A stretch of 11,281 nt of DNA from assembly GCA_015228695.1 (NCBI GenBank), contig JADGDA010000061.1:1-11281 (forward strand), read 5' to 3'. The position numbers and the translations under genes are program-made. The notes below the pieces were generated by a model that saw only the letters and a list, made by a program, of their open reading frames with translations, was not told where the DNA came from and searched no databases. Shown one piece after another: positions 5,415-11,281 of the stretch. Positions within the stretch are counted from its first letter, which is position 1, and each line of letters begins with the position of its first letter. Origin of the DNA: Alphaproteobacteria bacterium. GTDB lineage: Bacteria; Pseudomonadota; Alphaproteobacteria; Rhodospirillales; Rhodospirillaceae.

Positions 5415-6149
5415 ATGGACAACACGTCATACATCGCACTCTCCCGGCAAAGCGCCCTGGCCCGGAAGATGGAAATTGTGGCGAACAACCTCGCCAACGC
5501 CAATACGGTCGGGTTCAAGACGGAGCAGCCCGTGTTCGTCGAATATCTGGTCAAGACCCAGAACAACGAACGCCCGTTCGACGACAAGCTTTCCTTCGTG
5601 CAGGATATCGGCGTGTTCCGGGATACCCGCGACGGAGCGATGTCGTTCACCGGCAACCCGCTCGACGTCGCCATGAATGGAGAGGGGTATCTGGTGGTCG
5701 ATGCGGGGGACAGCCAGCAATACACCCGCGGCGGCCATCTCCAGCTCAACGAATCGGGGCAGCTCGTCACCGGCGAGGGGCTTCCGGTTCTGTCCACCCA
5801 GGATCTTCCGTTCTTCTTCGCCCCCAACGAGACCAGCATCACCATCAACCACGACGGCACCGTCAGGACGGAAAATGGCGAGGTCGGCCGTCTGCGCGTG
5901 GTGAAGTTCGAGGACGATCAGTCCCTCCGCAAGGTGCGCGGCGGCCTATACAGCACGGACCAGAACGCCGAGGATCTCCAGCGCCCCGACGTCATCCAGG
6001 GCGCCATCGAGGAATCCAACGTCAGCCCGATCCAGGAGATGACCCGGATGATCGAAATCCAGCGGGCCTACGAAAGCGCAAACAAGATGATCGAGACCGA
6101 GAACGAGCGTCGGCGCAAGGCCGTCGATATCATTTCGCGTGTCAACTGA
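5415..6149 (+). CDS. flgF: Flagellar basal-body proximal rod protein FlgF
   Basis: 244 residues, rod protein exported by the flagellar type III system and assembled in the periplasm between the proximal rod and FlgG. The N-terminal rod signature is present (residues 7-35, ALSRQSALARKMEIVANNLANANTVGFK region) and so is the C-terminal heptad helix (QEMTRMIEIQRAYESANKMIE) that packs with it. The central domain contains the family segment GNPLDVAMNGEGYLVV. No cleavable signal peptide, as expected for type III export. The length matches FlgF (about 240-250) rather than FlgG (about 260). AGGGG lies six bases before the ATG. It is the first gene behind the sigma-54 promoter and 27 nt ahead of flgG. 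Confidence 0.95.
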   Translation: MDNTSYIALSRQSALARKMEIVANNLANANTVGFKTEQPVFVEYLVKTQNNERPFDDKLSFVQDIGVFRDTRDGAMSFTGNPLDVAMNGEGYLVVDAGDSQQYTRGGHLQLNESGQLVTGEGLPVLSTQDLPFFFAPNETSITINHDGTVRTENGEVGRLRVVKFEDDQSLRKVRGGLYSTDQNAEDLQRPDVIQGAIEESNVSPIQEMTRMIEIQRAYESANKMIETENERRRKAVDIISRVN

Positions 6150-6161
6150 CGCTAGGGATCA

Positions 6162-6174
6162 GAGGAGAATCCTC
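6162..6174 (+). promoter_or_regulatory. Small hairpin enclosing the flgG Shine-Dalgarno
   Basis: GAGGA-GAA-TCCTC pairs as a 5-bp stem with a 3-nt loop, and the left arm is the flgG Shine-Dalgarno (AGGAG, nine bases before the ATG at 6177). In mRNA this could mask the ribosome site unless ribosomes arriving from flgF open it. The stem is short and may be fortuitous. Confidence 0.35.
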
Positions 6175-6176
6175 CC

Positions 6177-6962
6177 ATGAGGTCGCTCAATATCGCAGCT
6201 ACGGGAATGCAGGCGCAACAGACCAACGTCGAGGTCATTTCCAACAACATCGCCAACATGAACACCACGGCCTATTCGCGGCGGCGGACGGAGTTCAACG
6301 ATCTCCTGTACCAGAACCTGCGGCGCGGCGGCGCGGCCTCGTCCGACGCCGGAACCATCGTTCCCGCGGGCGTTCAGGTCGGCCTGGGCGTGAAGACCGT
6401 CGCGGTGTACCGGATCACCGAGCAGGGCAGCCTGCTCAACACCGACAACACCCTCGACGTCGCCATCCAGGGCAAGGGCTATTTCCAGGTCCAGCTTCCC
6501 TCCGGCGAGATCGCCTACACGCGGGACGGTTCGTTCCAGTTGGCCCCGGACGGCAAGATCGTCACCCACGAGGGGTTCACGGTTCTGCCCGGCATCACCG
6601 TCCCGACCAACGCCATCGGCGTGTCGATCAACAATTCGGGGCAGGTCCTGGTCAAGCTCGACGGCCAGGTGACCCCGTCGTCCGTGGGCACGATCCAGAC
6701 CACCGTGTTCCCGAACGAGGCGGGGCTGGAGGCGATGGGCGGAAATCTGCTCAAGGAAACGCCGGCTTCGGGCGGAGCGGTGTCCGGCAATCCGGGATCG
6801 CCCGGCTACGGCACCATCCTCCAGGGGTTCCTGGAGACCTCCAACGTCAACGTCGTCGCCGAGGTCACCAATCTCATCAGCGCCCAGCGCGCCTACGAGA
6901 TGAACAGCAAGGTCATCAAGGCTTCCGACGACATGATGTCCACGGTCGTAAACACGAAGTAA
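6177..6962 (+). CDS. flgG: Flagellar basal-body distal rod protein FlgG
   Basis: 261 residues, the distal rod subunit that spans the P and L rings. The N-terminal rod motif is ISNNIANMNTTAYSRRRTEF, where the usual FlgG reads NNLANVNTTGFKRSR, so the family pattern is kept with local substitutions (AYSR for GFKR). The FlgG-specific stretch after DLLYQNLRRGG (residues about 45-75, with GTIVPAGVQVGLGVK) is present; it distinguishes FlgG from FlgF. DVAIQGKGYFQV marks the central domain, and the C-terminal helix ends VAEVTNLISAQRAYEMNSKVIKASDDM. Length and both termini are typical and complete. The ribosome site AGGAG is embedded in a small hairpin. flgA follows after 37 nt. Confidence 0.97.
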   Translation: MRSLNIAATGMQAQQTNVEVISNNIANMNTTAYSRRRTEFNDLLYQNLRRGGAASSDAGTIVPAGVQVGLGVKTVAVYRITEQGSLLNTDNTLDVAIQGKGYFQVQLPSGEIAYTRDGSFQLAPDGKIVTHEGFTVLPGITVPTNAIGVSINNSGQVLVKLDGQVTPSSVGTIQTTVFPNEAGLEAMGGNLLKETPASGGAVSGNPGSPGYGTILQGFLETSNVNVVAEVTNLISAQRAYEMNSKVIKASDDMMSTVVNTK

Positions 6963-6999
6963 CCGGCTTTCGACGTTCGGCAGGCAACGGAGACGCATC

Positions 7000-7989
7000 A
7001 TGAGGATCATCGCTCTGGCTCTTGGGATCGGACTGGCCTTCGCGGCGCTTCCCGCCCGTGCCGGCGCCCCCCAGGGAAATCTCGCGGAGAAAGCGCCGTT
7101 GCCCCTGGCCACCCTGCGGCAGTTCGTCACCGTGGACGACACCCACGTCCGCCTCGGGGATCTGTTCGAAGGCGCCGGCGCCTATGCCGACCGGCAGGTG
7201 GTGCAGGCGCCCGCTCCCGGCAAGCGCACCAGCCTCGACGCCGTCTGGCTCTACAAGCTGGCGCGGGCCTATGGTCTCGAATGGCGGCCGATAGGCAAAA
7301 ATGACCGGGCGGTGGTCGAGCGGGCGAGCGTCACCGTCTCCGACGAGGAAATCCGCTCCGCCATCAGGGCCGCCCTCGGCGAGAAGGGCGTTTCCGAGGA
7401 CGCCGAGATGTCCCTGGGCCAGCGCGAGTTGCGGATGCATGTCCCCGCCAACACCGATCCCACCGTGACGATCGAGGATGTCGTCATCGACCGGACCTCC
7501 CAGCGCTTCTCTTGTGTCGCGGTCGTCGCGGCGGGGTCCGCCGACTCGGTCCGCACCCGCATCAGCGGCCAAGTGCATCCGACCACGGAAGTCCCGGTCC
7601 TGTCCCGTGGGGCGAAGAAGGGCGACATTCTTACCGCCTCCGACATCCAGTGGACCCGCATCCGCGCCAACGACGTCGGCCGCGACACGGTGACGGATAT
7701 CGATCACATTATCGGCTTGACGCCGGTGCGTTTTCTCCGCGAGGGTGTGCCTCTGCGCATCGGCGACATTCAGCCGCCCGTCCTGGTGGCGAAGGGATCC
7801 CTGGTGACCATGATGCTCAAGACCCCGACCATGACCCTCACCGTCCAGGGCCGCGCCCTGGAGGACGGGGTCAAGGGCGCCGCTATCCAGGTCGAGAATA
7901 CCATCAGCAAGCATCCGGTTCTCGCAACCGTCGCTTCCGGTGACGTCGTCATCGTGCGGACGACGGCCAGCGTCGCGTCGCTGTACTAG
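7000..7989 (+). CDS. flgA: Flagellar P-ring assembly chaperone FlgA
   Basis: 329 residues. FlgA helps FlgI assemble into the P-ring in the periplasm. The Sec signal peptide is at 1-21 (RIIALALGIGLAFAALPARA). The N-terminal part (about 38-190) contains FVTVDDTHVRLGDLF, as in long alphaproteobacterial FlgA. The SAF domain starts near 200 (VPVLSRGAKKGDILTASDIQW) and the C-terminal ChapFlgA domain closes with GRALEDGVKGAAIQVEN and the ATVASGDVVIV strand. It is longer than enterobacterial FlgA (about 220) because of the N-terminal region, which is normal for this class. GGAG lies seven bases before the ATG. FlgI itself is not encoded in the window, so the chaperone's client is elsewhere. Confidence 0.93.
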   Translation: MRIIALALGIGLAFAALPARAGAPQGNLAEKAPLPLATLRQFVTVDDTHVRLGDLFEGAGAYADRQVVQAPAPGKRTSLDAVWLYKLARAYGLEWRPIGKNDRAVVERASVTVSDEEIRSAIRAALGEKGVSEDAEMSLGQRELRMHVPANTDPTVTIEDVVIDRTSQRFSCVAVVAAGSADSVRTRISGQVHPTTEVPVLSRGAKKGDILTASDIQWTRIRANDVGRDTVTDIDHIIGLTPVRFLREGVPLRIGDIQPPVLVAKGSLVTMMLKTPTMTLTVQGRALEDGVKGAAIQVENTISKHPVLATVASGDVVIVRTTASVASLY

Positions 7990-8015
7990 TTCGGTTGTCC
8001 AAGGAGGCCACGGCC

Positions 8016-8783
8016 ATGACCGCCCGTTTCCGCCCCCCCGCCCTTCGCCTCGCGGCCACCCTGCTGGCGGCGACGGCCCTTGCCGGGTGCAACATGCTGA
8101 ACCGTCTGGCCGACGTCGGCTCCGAGCCCCAGTTGAGTGAAATCAAGAACCCGACCCAGGAGCGCGACTACAAGCCCGTGAGCATGCCCATGCCGAGCCC
8201 GGTGGTGTCCCTGCCCAATCCCAATTCCCTGTGGCGGCCCGGCGCGCGGGCGTTTTTCAAGGATCAGCGCGCGGCCGACGTCGGCGACATTCTGACCGTG
8301 GTCGTCAACATCACCGACGACAAGGCCACCCTCAACAATGAAACCACCCGTGATCGCGACCAGGCCCGGGAAACGGCCAATCTGACCTCTCTCCTGGGTT
8401 ACGAGGGCCAGCTCTCCAAGATCCTGCCCCAGGGGATCAATCCGGCCACCCTGGTCGATTTCGGCAGCGACAGCACCTATACCGGGACCGGGGTCATCGA
8501 CCGTGACGAGACCATCAAGCTGCGCCTCGCGGCGGTCATCATCCAGGTTCTGCCCAATGGCAATCTGGTCATCGCCGGCCGTCAGGAAATCCGGGTCAAT
8601 TTCGAGGTGCGCGAGTTGAGCGTCACCGGCGTCATCCGTTCCCAGGACATCGCCTCGGACAATTCGGTCAACTGGGACAAGATCGCCGAGGCGCGCATCT
8701 CCTACGGCGGTCGGGGCAGCATGAGCGACCTCCAGCAGCCGCGCTACGGCCAGCAGGTGTTCGACATCATCTTCCCGTTCTGA
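8016..8783 (+). CDS. flgH: Flagellar L-ring lipoprotein FlgH
   Basis: 255 residues. FlgH forms the outer-membrane L-ring through which the rod passes. A lipoprotein signal with lipobox LAGC gives lipidated Cys25. Family segments include NSLWRPGARAFFKDQRA, DVGDILTVVVNI, LPNGNLVIAGRQEIRVN and the C-terminal YGGRGSMSDLQQPRYGQQVF ending in FPF. The start is set by AAGGAGG (8001-8007) eight bases before the ATG at 8016. An in-frame TTG at 7995 would lie upstream of this ribosome site and put extra residues before the signal peptide, so it is rejected. It is the last gene of the rightward operon, and its stop codon lies inside the palindrome TGATATCA shared with the convergent small gene. Confidence 0.96.
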   Translation: MTARFRPPALRLAATLLAATALAGCNMLNRLADVGSEPQLSEIKNPTQERDYKPVSMPMPSPVVSLPNPNSLWRPGARAFFKDQRAADVGDILTVVVNITDDKATLNNETTRDRDQARETANLTSLLGYEGQLSKILPQGINPATLVDFGSDSTYTGTGVIDRDETIKLRLAAVIIQVLPNGNLVIAGRQEIRVNFEVRELSVTGVIRSQDIASDNSVNWDKIAEARISYGGRGSMSDLQQPRYGQQVFDIIFPF

Positions 8784-8785
8784 TA

Positions 8786-8965
8786 TCAGCGGCGGCGGCT
8801 GAGGTGGGGCATGTTCATCAGAACCCGGTCCCACTCCTCCAGGATTTCCTTGGCCAGAGTGGCGATGCCGCGCGCCGACTCGTAGCTTTCGTTCCCCGCA
8901 AGGGCGATGGCGGACGCCTGTAACGCGGCGGCGACCAGGACCGGGTTGTCGAACGACGACGACAT
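8786..8965 (-). CDS. Small hypothetical protein (59 aa) convergent with flgH
   Basis: ATG at 8965 is preceded by GGAG at a spacing of six and opens a 59-codon frame ending in TGA at 8786. The product begins MSSSFDNPVLVAAALQAS and continues through an acidic/amphipathic helix (LAKEILEEWDRVLMNM) to a basic tail SRRR. It is predicted almost wholly helical, soluble, without signal peptide or cysteine. Codon use matches the neighbours (GC-rich third positions). I do not recognise the family. It fills an otherwise empty gap, and its stop lies 2 nt from the flgH stop. Upstream, TATATAT at 9001-9007 (minus strand) could be a -10 element giving a leader of about 28 nt, but no good -35 is seen. The good ribosome site and helical, non-random composition support a real gene. 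Confidence 0.65.
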   Translation of the reverse strand: MSSSFDNPVLVAAALQASAIALAGNESYESARGIATLAKEILEEWDRVLMNMPHLSRRR

Positions 8966-9069
8966 AACGATCTCCGTCCGGTTGATGAAAAGGCCGACCG
9001 ATATATACCCAATCCCCCGCGAAAACGCCAGCCCGCGTCAGCACGGCTTCACCAGGGCGGCGACGGCGC
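8966..9069. other. Intergenic gap between potI and the small gene
   Basis: This 104-nt stretch between the potI stop and the small gene's start contains the AT-rich TATATAT patch (9001-9007) as the only promoter-like element. No convincing intrinsic terminator for the pot operon was found: short GC-rich complementary pieces exist but no stem followed by a T run. Confidence 0.4.
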
Positions 9070-9915
9070 TCACCCCTTTTCCGCCGCCAGCGCCCGCTGG
9101 ACGTCCCTTTGGCGCAGCACGTCCCGGCGGTACATCATCCATCCGGCCACGCTGATGGCGAGGGTGACGATCACCACGATCAAGGTGGCGAGGGCGTTGA
9201 TCTGGGGGCTCACCCCCAACCGGACGCTGGAATAGACCACCATCGGCAGGGTGGTCGATCCCGGACCCGACACGAAGCTCGACGCCACCAGATCGTCGAG
9301 CGACAAGGTGAACGCCAGCAGCCAGCCGGCCGCCAGGGCGGGGGCGATCATCGGCAGGGTGATGACGAAAAACACCTTCGCCGGCCGCGCTCCGAGGTCC
9401 AGCGCCGCCTCCTCGATCGAGACGTCCACCTGCGACAGCCGCGAACGCACCACCACCGTCACATAGGACATGCAGAAGGTCACATGGGTGATGACCAGGG
9501 TCGTCGTGCCCCGGCCGGGCGGCCATCCCAGAACCTCCTCCATGGCGACGAACAGCAGCAACGCCGACAGGCCGGTGATCACCTCCGGCATCACCAGGGG
9601 GGCCGTCACCGTGGCCGAGAGAAGGGTTCTCCCGCGAAAACGCTGGAAGCGGGTGAGCGCCAGGGCCGCGAGGGTCCCCAGAACGACGGCGAAGGTCGAC
9701 GTCGCCGCCGCGACCTTCAGACTGAGCCAGGCCGCCGACAGAATTTGCTCGTTGTGCAGAAGCTCGCCGTACCACTTGGTGGAAAAACGGCTCCACACTG
9801 TCACCAGACGGGACTCGTTGAACGAATACACCACCAGGGACAGAATCGGCCCGTAAAGGAAGGCGTAGCCGAACGCCAGCACCGTATACAGGAGGAACGT
9901 GCGCCGTCCGGCCAT
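9070..9915 (-). CDS. potI: Polyamine ABC transporter permease (PotI/PotC type)
   Basis: 281 residues, inner-membrane permease of a putrescine/spermidine ABC importer. About six membrane helices are apparent, the first at 8-30 (LYTVLAFGYAFLYGPILSLVVYSF), with the typical YSFNESR following it. The cytoplasmic EAA loop that contacts the ATPase is at about 169-187 (EEAALDLGARPAKVFFVITLP), followed by the PotC/PotI stretch FTLSLDDLVASSFVSGPGSTTLP. The length matches PotI (about 280). AGGAGG lies eight bases before the ATG, inside the end of potH, and only one base separates the potH stop from this start. PotI (putrescine) versus PotC (spermidine) is chosen from gene order potG-potH-potI and family resemblance; substrate preference cannot be read from the sequence. 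Confidence 0.9.
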   Translation of the reverse strand: MAGRRTFLLYTVLAFGYAFLYGPILSLVVYSFNESRLVTVWSRFSTKWYGELLHNEQILSAAWLSLKVAAATSTFAVVLGTLAALALTRFQRFRGRTLLSATVTAPLVMPEVITGLSALLLFVAMEEVLGWPPGRGTTTLVITHVTFCMSYVTVVVRSRLSQVDVSIEEAALDLGARPAKVFFVITLPMIAPALAAGWLLAFTLSLDDLVASSFVSGPGSTTLPMVVYSSVRLGVSPQINALATLIVVIVTLAISVAGWMMYRRDVLRQRDVQRALAAEKG

Positions 9916-9916
9916 G

Positions 9917-10858
9917 TCAGGCTTCCTCCTCTGCCCGGCGGTCCTGGACCTTTTGCAGGTACAGCAGCGGCCCGACCAGCAGCCCCAGCAGCGCCACCGC
10001 CACCGCCGAGGCCAGCGGCCAGTCGCGGTTGGAGAAGAACTCGTTCCACAGCACCTGTCCGATCATGAGGACGTCGGGGCCTCCGAGAAGATCGGGAATC
10101 ACGAACTCGCCCACCGAGGGAATGAACACCAGCAGGGCTCCGGCGTAGATTCCGGGTTTCGACAAGGGCAGGGTCACCGACAGAAAGGCCCGCGCCGGCC
10201 GGCACCCGAGATCGGACGCCGCCTCCAGCAGGGTGAGGTCGAGCCGGACCAGGGTTGCGTACAGGGGAAGCACCATGAACGGCAGATAGGAATAGACCAG
10301 CCCCACATAGACGGCGAACCCGGTGTTCAGCATCGTGATCGGCGTCTCGATCACCCCGAGCCACAGCAGCAGGTTGTTGATCAATCCCTCGTCCTTGAGG
10401 ATGCCGATCCAGGCGTAGACCCGGATCAGGAACGAAGTCCAGAACGGCAGGACGACCATCATCAGCAGCACGACCCGGACGGACGGATTGGCGCGGGCGA
10501 TGGCGTAGGCCATGGGATAGCCGACGATCAGGCACAGCGCCGTCGAGACCGCCGCCACCTTGAGCGAATTCAGATAGGCGCTGACGTAAAGGGAGTCCTC
10601 CGCCAGAAAGGCGTAATTGCCGAGGAACAGACGGAACTGGACGAACCCGTCGTCCAGCATTTCGAACAGCGGCGTATAGGGGGGCTGGCTCAGGACCGAC
10701 TGGGCTAGGCTGATTTTCAGCACGATGGCGAAGGGCAGCAGGAAAAACAGCCCGAGCCACGCGAGCGGCACCAGGGGGACCAACCGCTTCCCGTGCCGGC
10801 GCAGAAGCCCCACGACGGGGCTCAGGAGGTCAGAACCAGACCGCTGCTCGGCTGCCAT
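9917..10858 (-). CDS. potH: Polyamine ABC transporter permease (PotH/PotB type)
   Basis: 313 residues, partner permease of PotI. A basic cytoplasmic N-terminus of about 25 residues precedes the first membrane helix (27-48, VPLVPLAWLGLFFLLPFAIVL). The transmembrane core is complete, the EAA loop lies at about 210-230 (LLEAASDLGCRPARAFLSVTLP), and the PotB/PotH signature FIPSVGEFVIPDLLGGPD and WNEFFSNRDWPLASA follow. The length agrees with PotH (about 310-320). The ATG at 10858 lies 37 nt inside the end of the upstream ATPase gene. AGGAGG (10873-10868) is ten bases before it, a slightly long but usable distance, so translation is probably coupled to the ATPase. Confidence 0.93.
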   Translation of the reverse strand: MAAEQRSGSDLLSPVVGLLRRHGKRLVPLVPLAWLGLFFLLPFAIVLKISLAQSVLSQPPYTPLFEMLDDGFVQFRLFLGNYAFLAEDSLYVSAYLNSLKVAAVSTALCLIVGYPMAYAIARANPSVRVVLLMMVVLPFWTSFLIRVYAWIGILKDEGLINNLLLWLGVIETPITMLNTGFAVYVGLVYSYLPFMVLPLYATLVRLDLTLLEAASDLGCRPARAFLSVTLPLSKPGIYAGALLVFIPSVGEFVIPDLLGGPDVLMIGQVLWNEFFSNRDWPLASAVAVALLGLLVGPLLYLQKVQDRRAEEEA

Positions 10859-11281
10859 GACAGGTAAACCTCCTGACCCCAGGCCAGCGGCGTCGTGGTC
10901 AGACGCGCCAGATTGGTGAGTTGCGCCTTGACGATCCGGCCGGAGGCCAACCGCACATGATAGATGGACACCCCCCCCAGATAACCGATTTCCGCGACGA
11001 CCCCACGGACGAGGTTGCGGGACTCGGAGGGGGCGGTTTCGGAAACCGTGATCTTCTCGGGCCTGACCGCGACCGCGACCGCCGCCCCGGATTCCAGGGG
11101 ATGGGCGTGGTGGATCAGCAGTTCGCAGGCGTTGTCGTCGCAGTGGACGAGCACGTTATCGCCCAGGCTCTCGACGACGCGGCCCTCGAAGATGTTGACG
11201 GCCCCGATGAACTCGGCGACGAAACGGTTCGACGGATATTCGTAAACGGCCGCCGGAGACCCCACCTGGAGAATGCGCCCC
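10822..11281 (-). CDS. potG: Polyamine ABC transporter ATP-binding protein, C-terminal part (PotG/PotA type, 5' end off window)
   Basis: The last 152 or so codons of an ABC ATPase; the frame is open to the window edge. The first visible residues, GRILQVGSPAAVYEYPSNRFVAEFIG, are the standard segment just after the nucleotide-binding domain of PotA/PotG-family ATPases. They are followed by the C-terminal TOBE-type regulatory domain (NIFEGRV..VAVRPEKITV..GVVAEIGYLGG..YHVRLASGRIVKAQ). Walker A/B and the signature motif lie outside the window, so activity cannot be judged. A GTG at 11265 inside this segment is not the start. The gene overlaps potH by 37 nt and precedes potH and potI, consistent with one operon; a binding protein (potF-like) is expected upstream. 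Confidence 0.9.
   Translation of the reverse strand, partial: GRILQVGSPAAVYEYPSNRFVAEFIGAVNIFEGRVVESLGDNVLVHCDDNACELLIHHAHPLESGAAVAVAVRPEKITVSETAPSESRNLVRGVVAEIGYLGGVSIYHVRLASGRIVKAQLTNLARLTTTPLAWGQEVYLSWQPSSGLVLTS

Noticed and set aside
6159..7914. Long minus-strand frames opposite flgG and flgA (327 and 332 codons)
   Set aside because: Antisense shadows of well-recognised genes; low-complexity Asp/Gly/Arg/His translation, no ribosome site or family signature.
7995..8015. TTG codon as an upstream start of flgH
   Set aside because: It lies before the strong AAGGAGG ribosome site that serves the ATG at 8016, and would add residues ahead of the lipoprotein signal.
8786..8802. Hairpin TCAGC-GGCGGCG-GCTGA as flgH terminator
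   Set aside because: A five-pair stem without a T run, and it overlaps the coding end of the small gene.
7986..9044. 352-codon minus-strand frame opposite flgH and the small gene
   Set aside because: Shadow of flgH; part of it overlaps the real 59-codon gene in another frame, which has the better ribosome site and composition.

Overview
This high-GC window reads as a chromosomal piece of a motile alphaproteobacterium, most likely a Rhodospirillales member (Magnetospirillum / Rhodospirillum relatives). The basis is the gene set: fliL-fliM followed by a DUF6468-type protein, a MotE-like protein, a single-domain CheY and a divergent CheZ, facing a flgF-flgG-flgA-flgH block. The order assignment is inferred from gene order and protein style; the genus cannot be read from the sequence alone.

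Left arm (1-5128, all on the minus strand, transcribed right to left): fliL, fliM, a DUF6468-like membrane/coiled-coil protein, motE-like, cheY, cheZ, then a secreted protein with two AMIN-like segments whose C-terminus runs off the window in a poly-proline repeat (APPPPPP). Spacing is tight from fliL to motE (12 nt, 12 nt, then a 4-nt ATGA overlap). A 105-nt gap with a terminator-like hairpin then separates motE from cheY-cheZ. Together these encode the stator-associated FliL, the switch protein that binds phosphorylated CheY, two accessory motor factors, the response regulator that reverses the motor, and its phosphatase.

Centre (5129-5414): a 286-nt divergent control region between fliL and flgF. 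Toward flgF it carries a near-perfect sigma-54 (-24/-12) promoter, an IHF-like site just upstream, and a perfect CGGCA-N5-TGCCG dyad about 120 bp upstream of the predicted start, with further half sites. This is the classical layout of an enhancer-dependent flagellar promoter.

Right arm (5415-8783, plus strand): flgF and flgG (proximal and distal rod), flgA (P-ring chaperone) and flgH (L-ring lipoprotein), each with its own Shine-Dalgarno. flgI and flgJ do not follow. Instead a 59-codon gene of unknown function (8786-8965, minus strand) converges on flgH, and the two stop codons share one 8-bp palindrome.

Right edge (9070-11281, minus strand): the C-terminal third of an ABC ATPase (PotG/PotA type), then potH and potI permeases of a putrescine/spermidine importer. 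This is a compact operon with overlapping or nearly touching ends, apparently unrelated to the flagellar cluster.

No RNA gene, CRISPR array, insertion sequence or phage gene was seen. I did not find a wholly new system. The most interesting items are the 21-nt poly-proline repeat in a flagellar-operon AMIN-like protein, the hairpin between motE and cheY, the FliM N-terminal extension, the enhancer/IHF/sigma-54 arrangement and the tiny unrecognised gene next to flgH.
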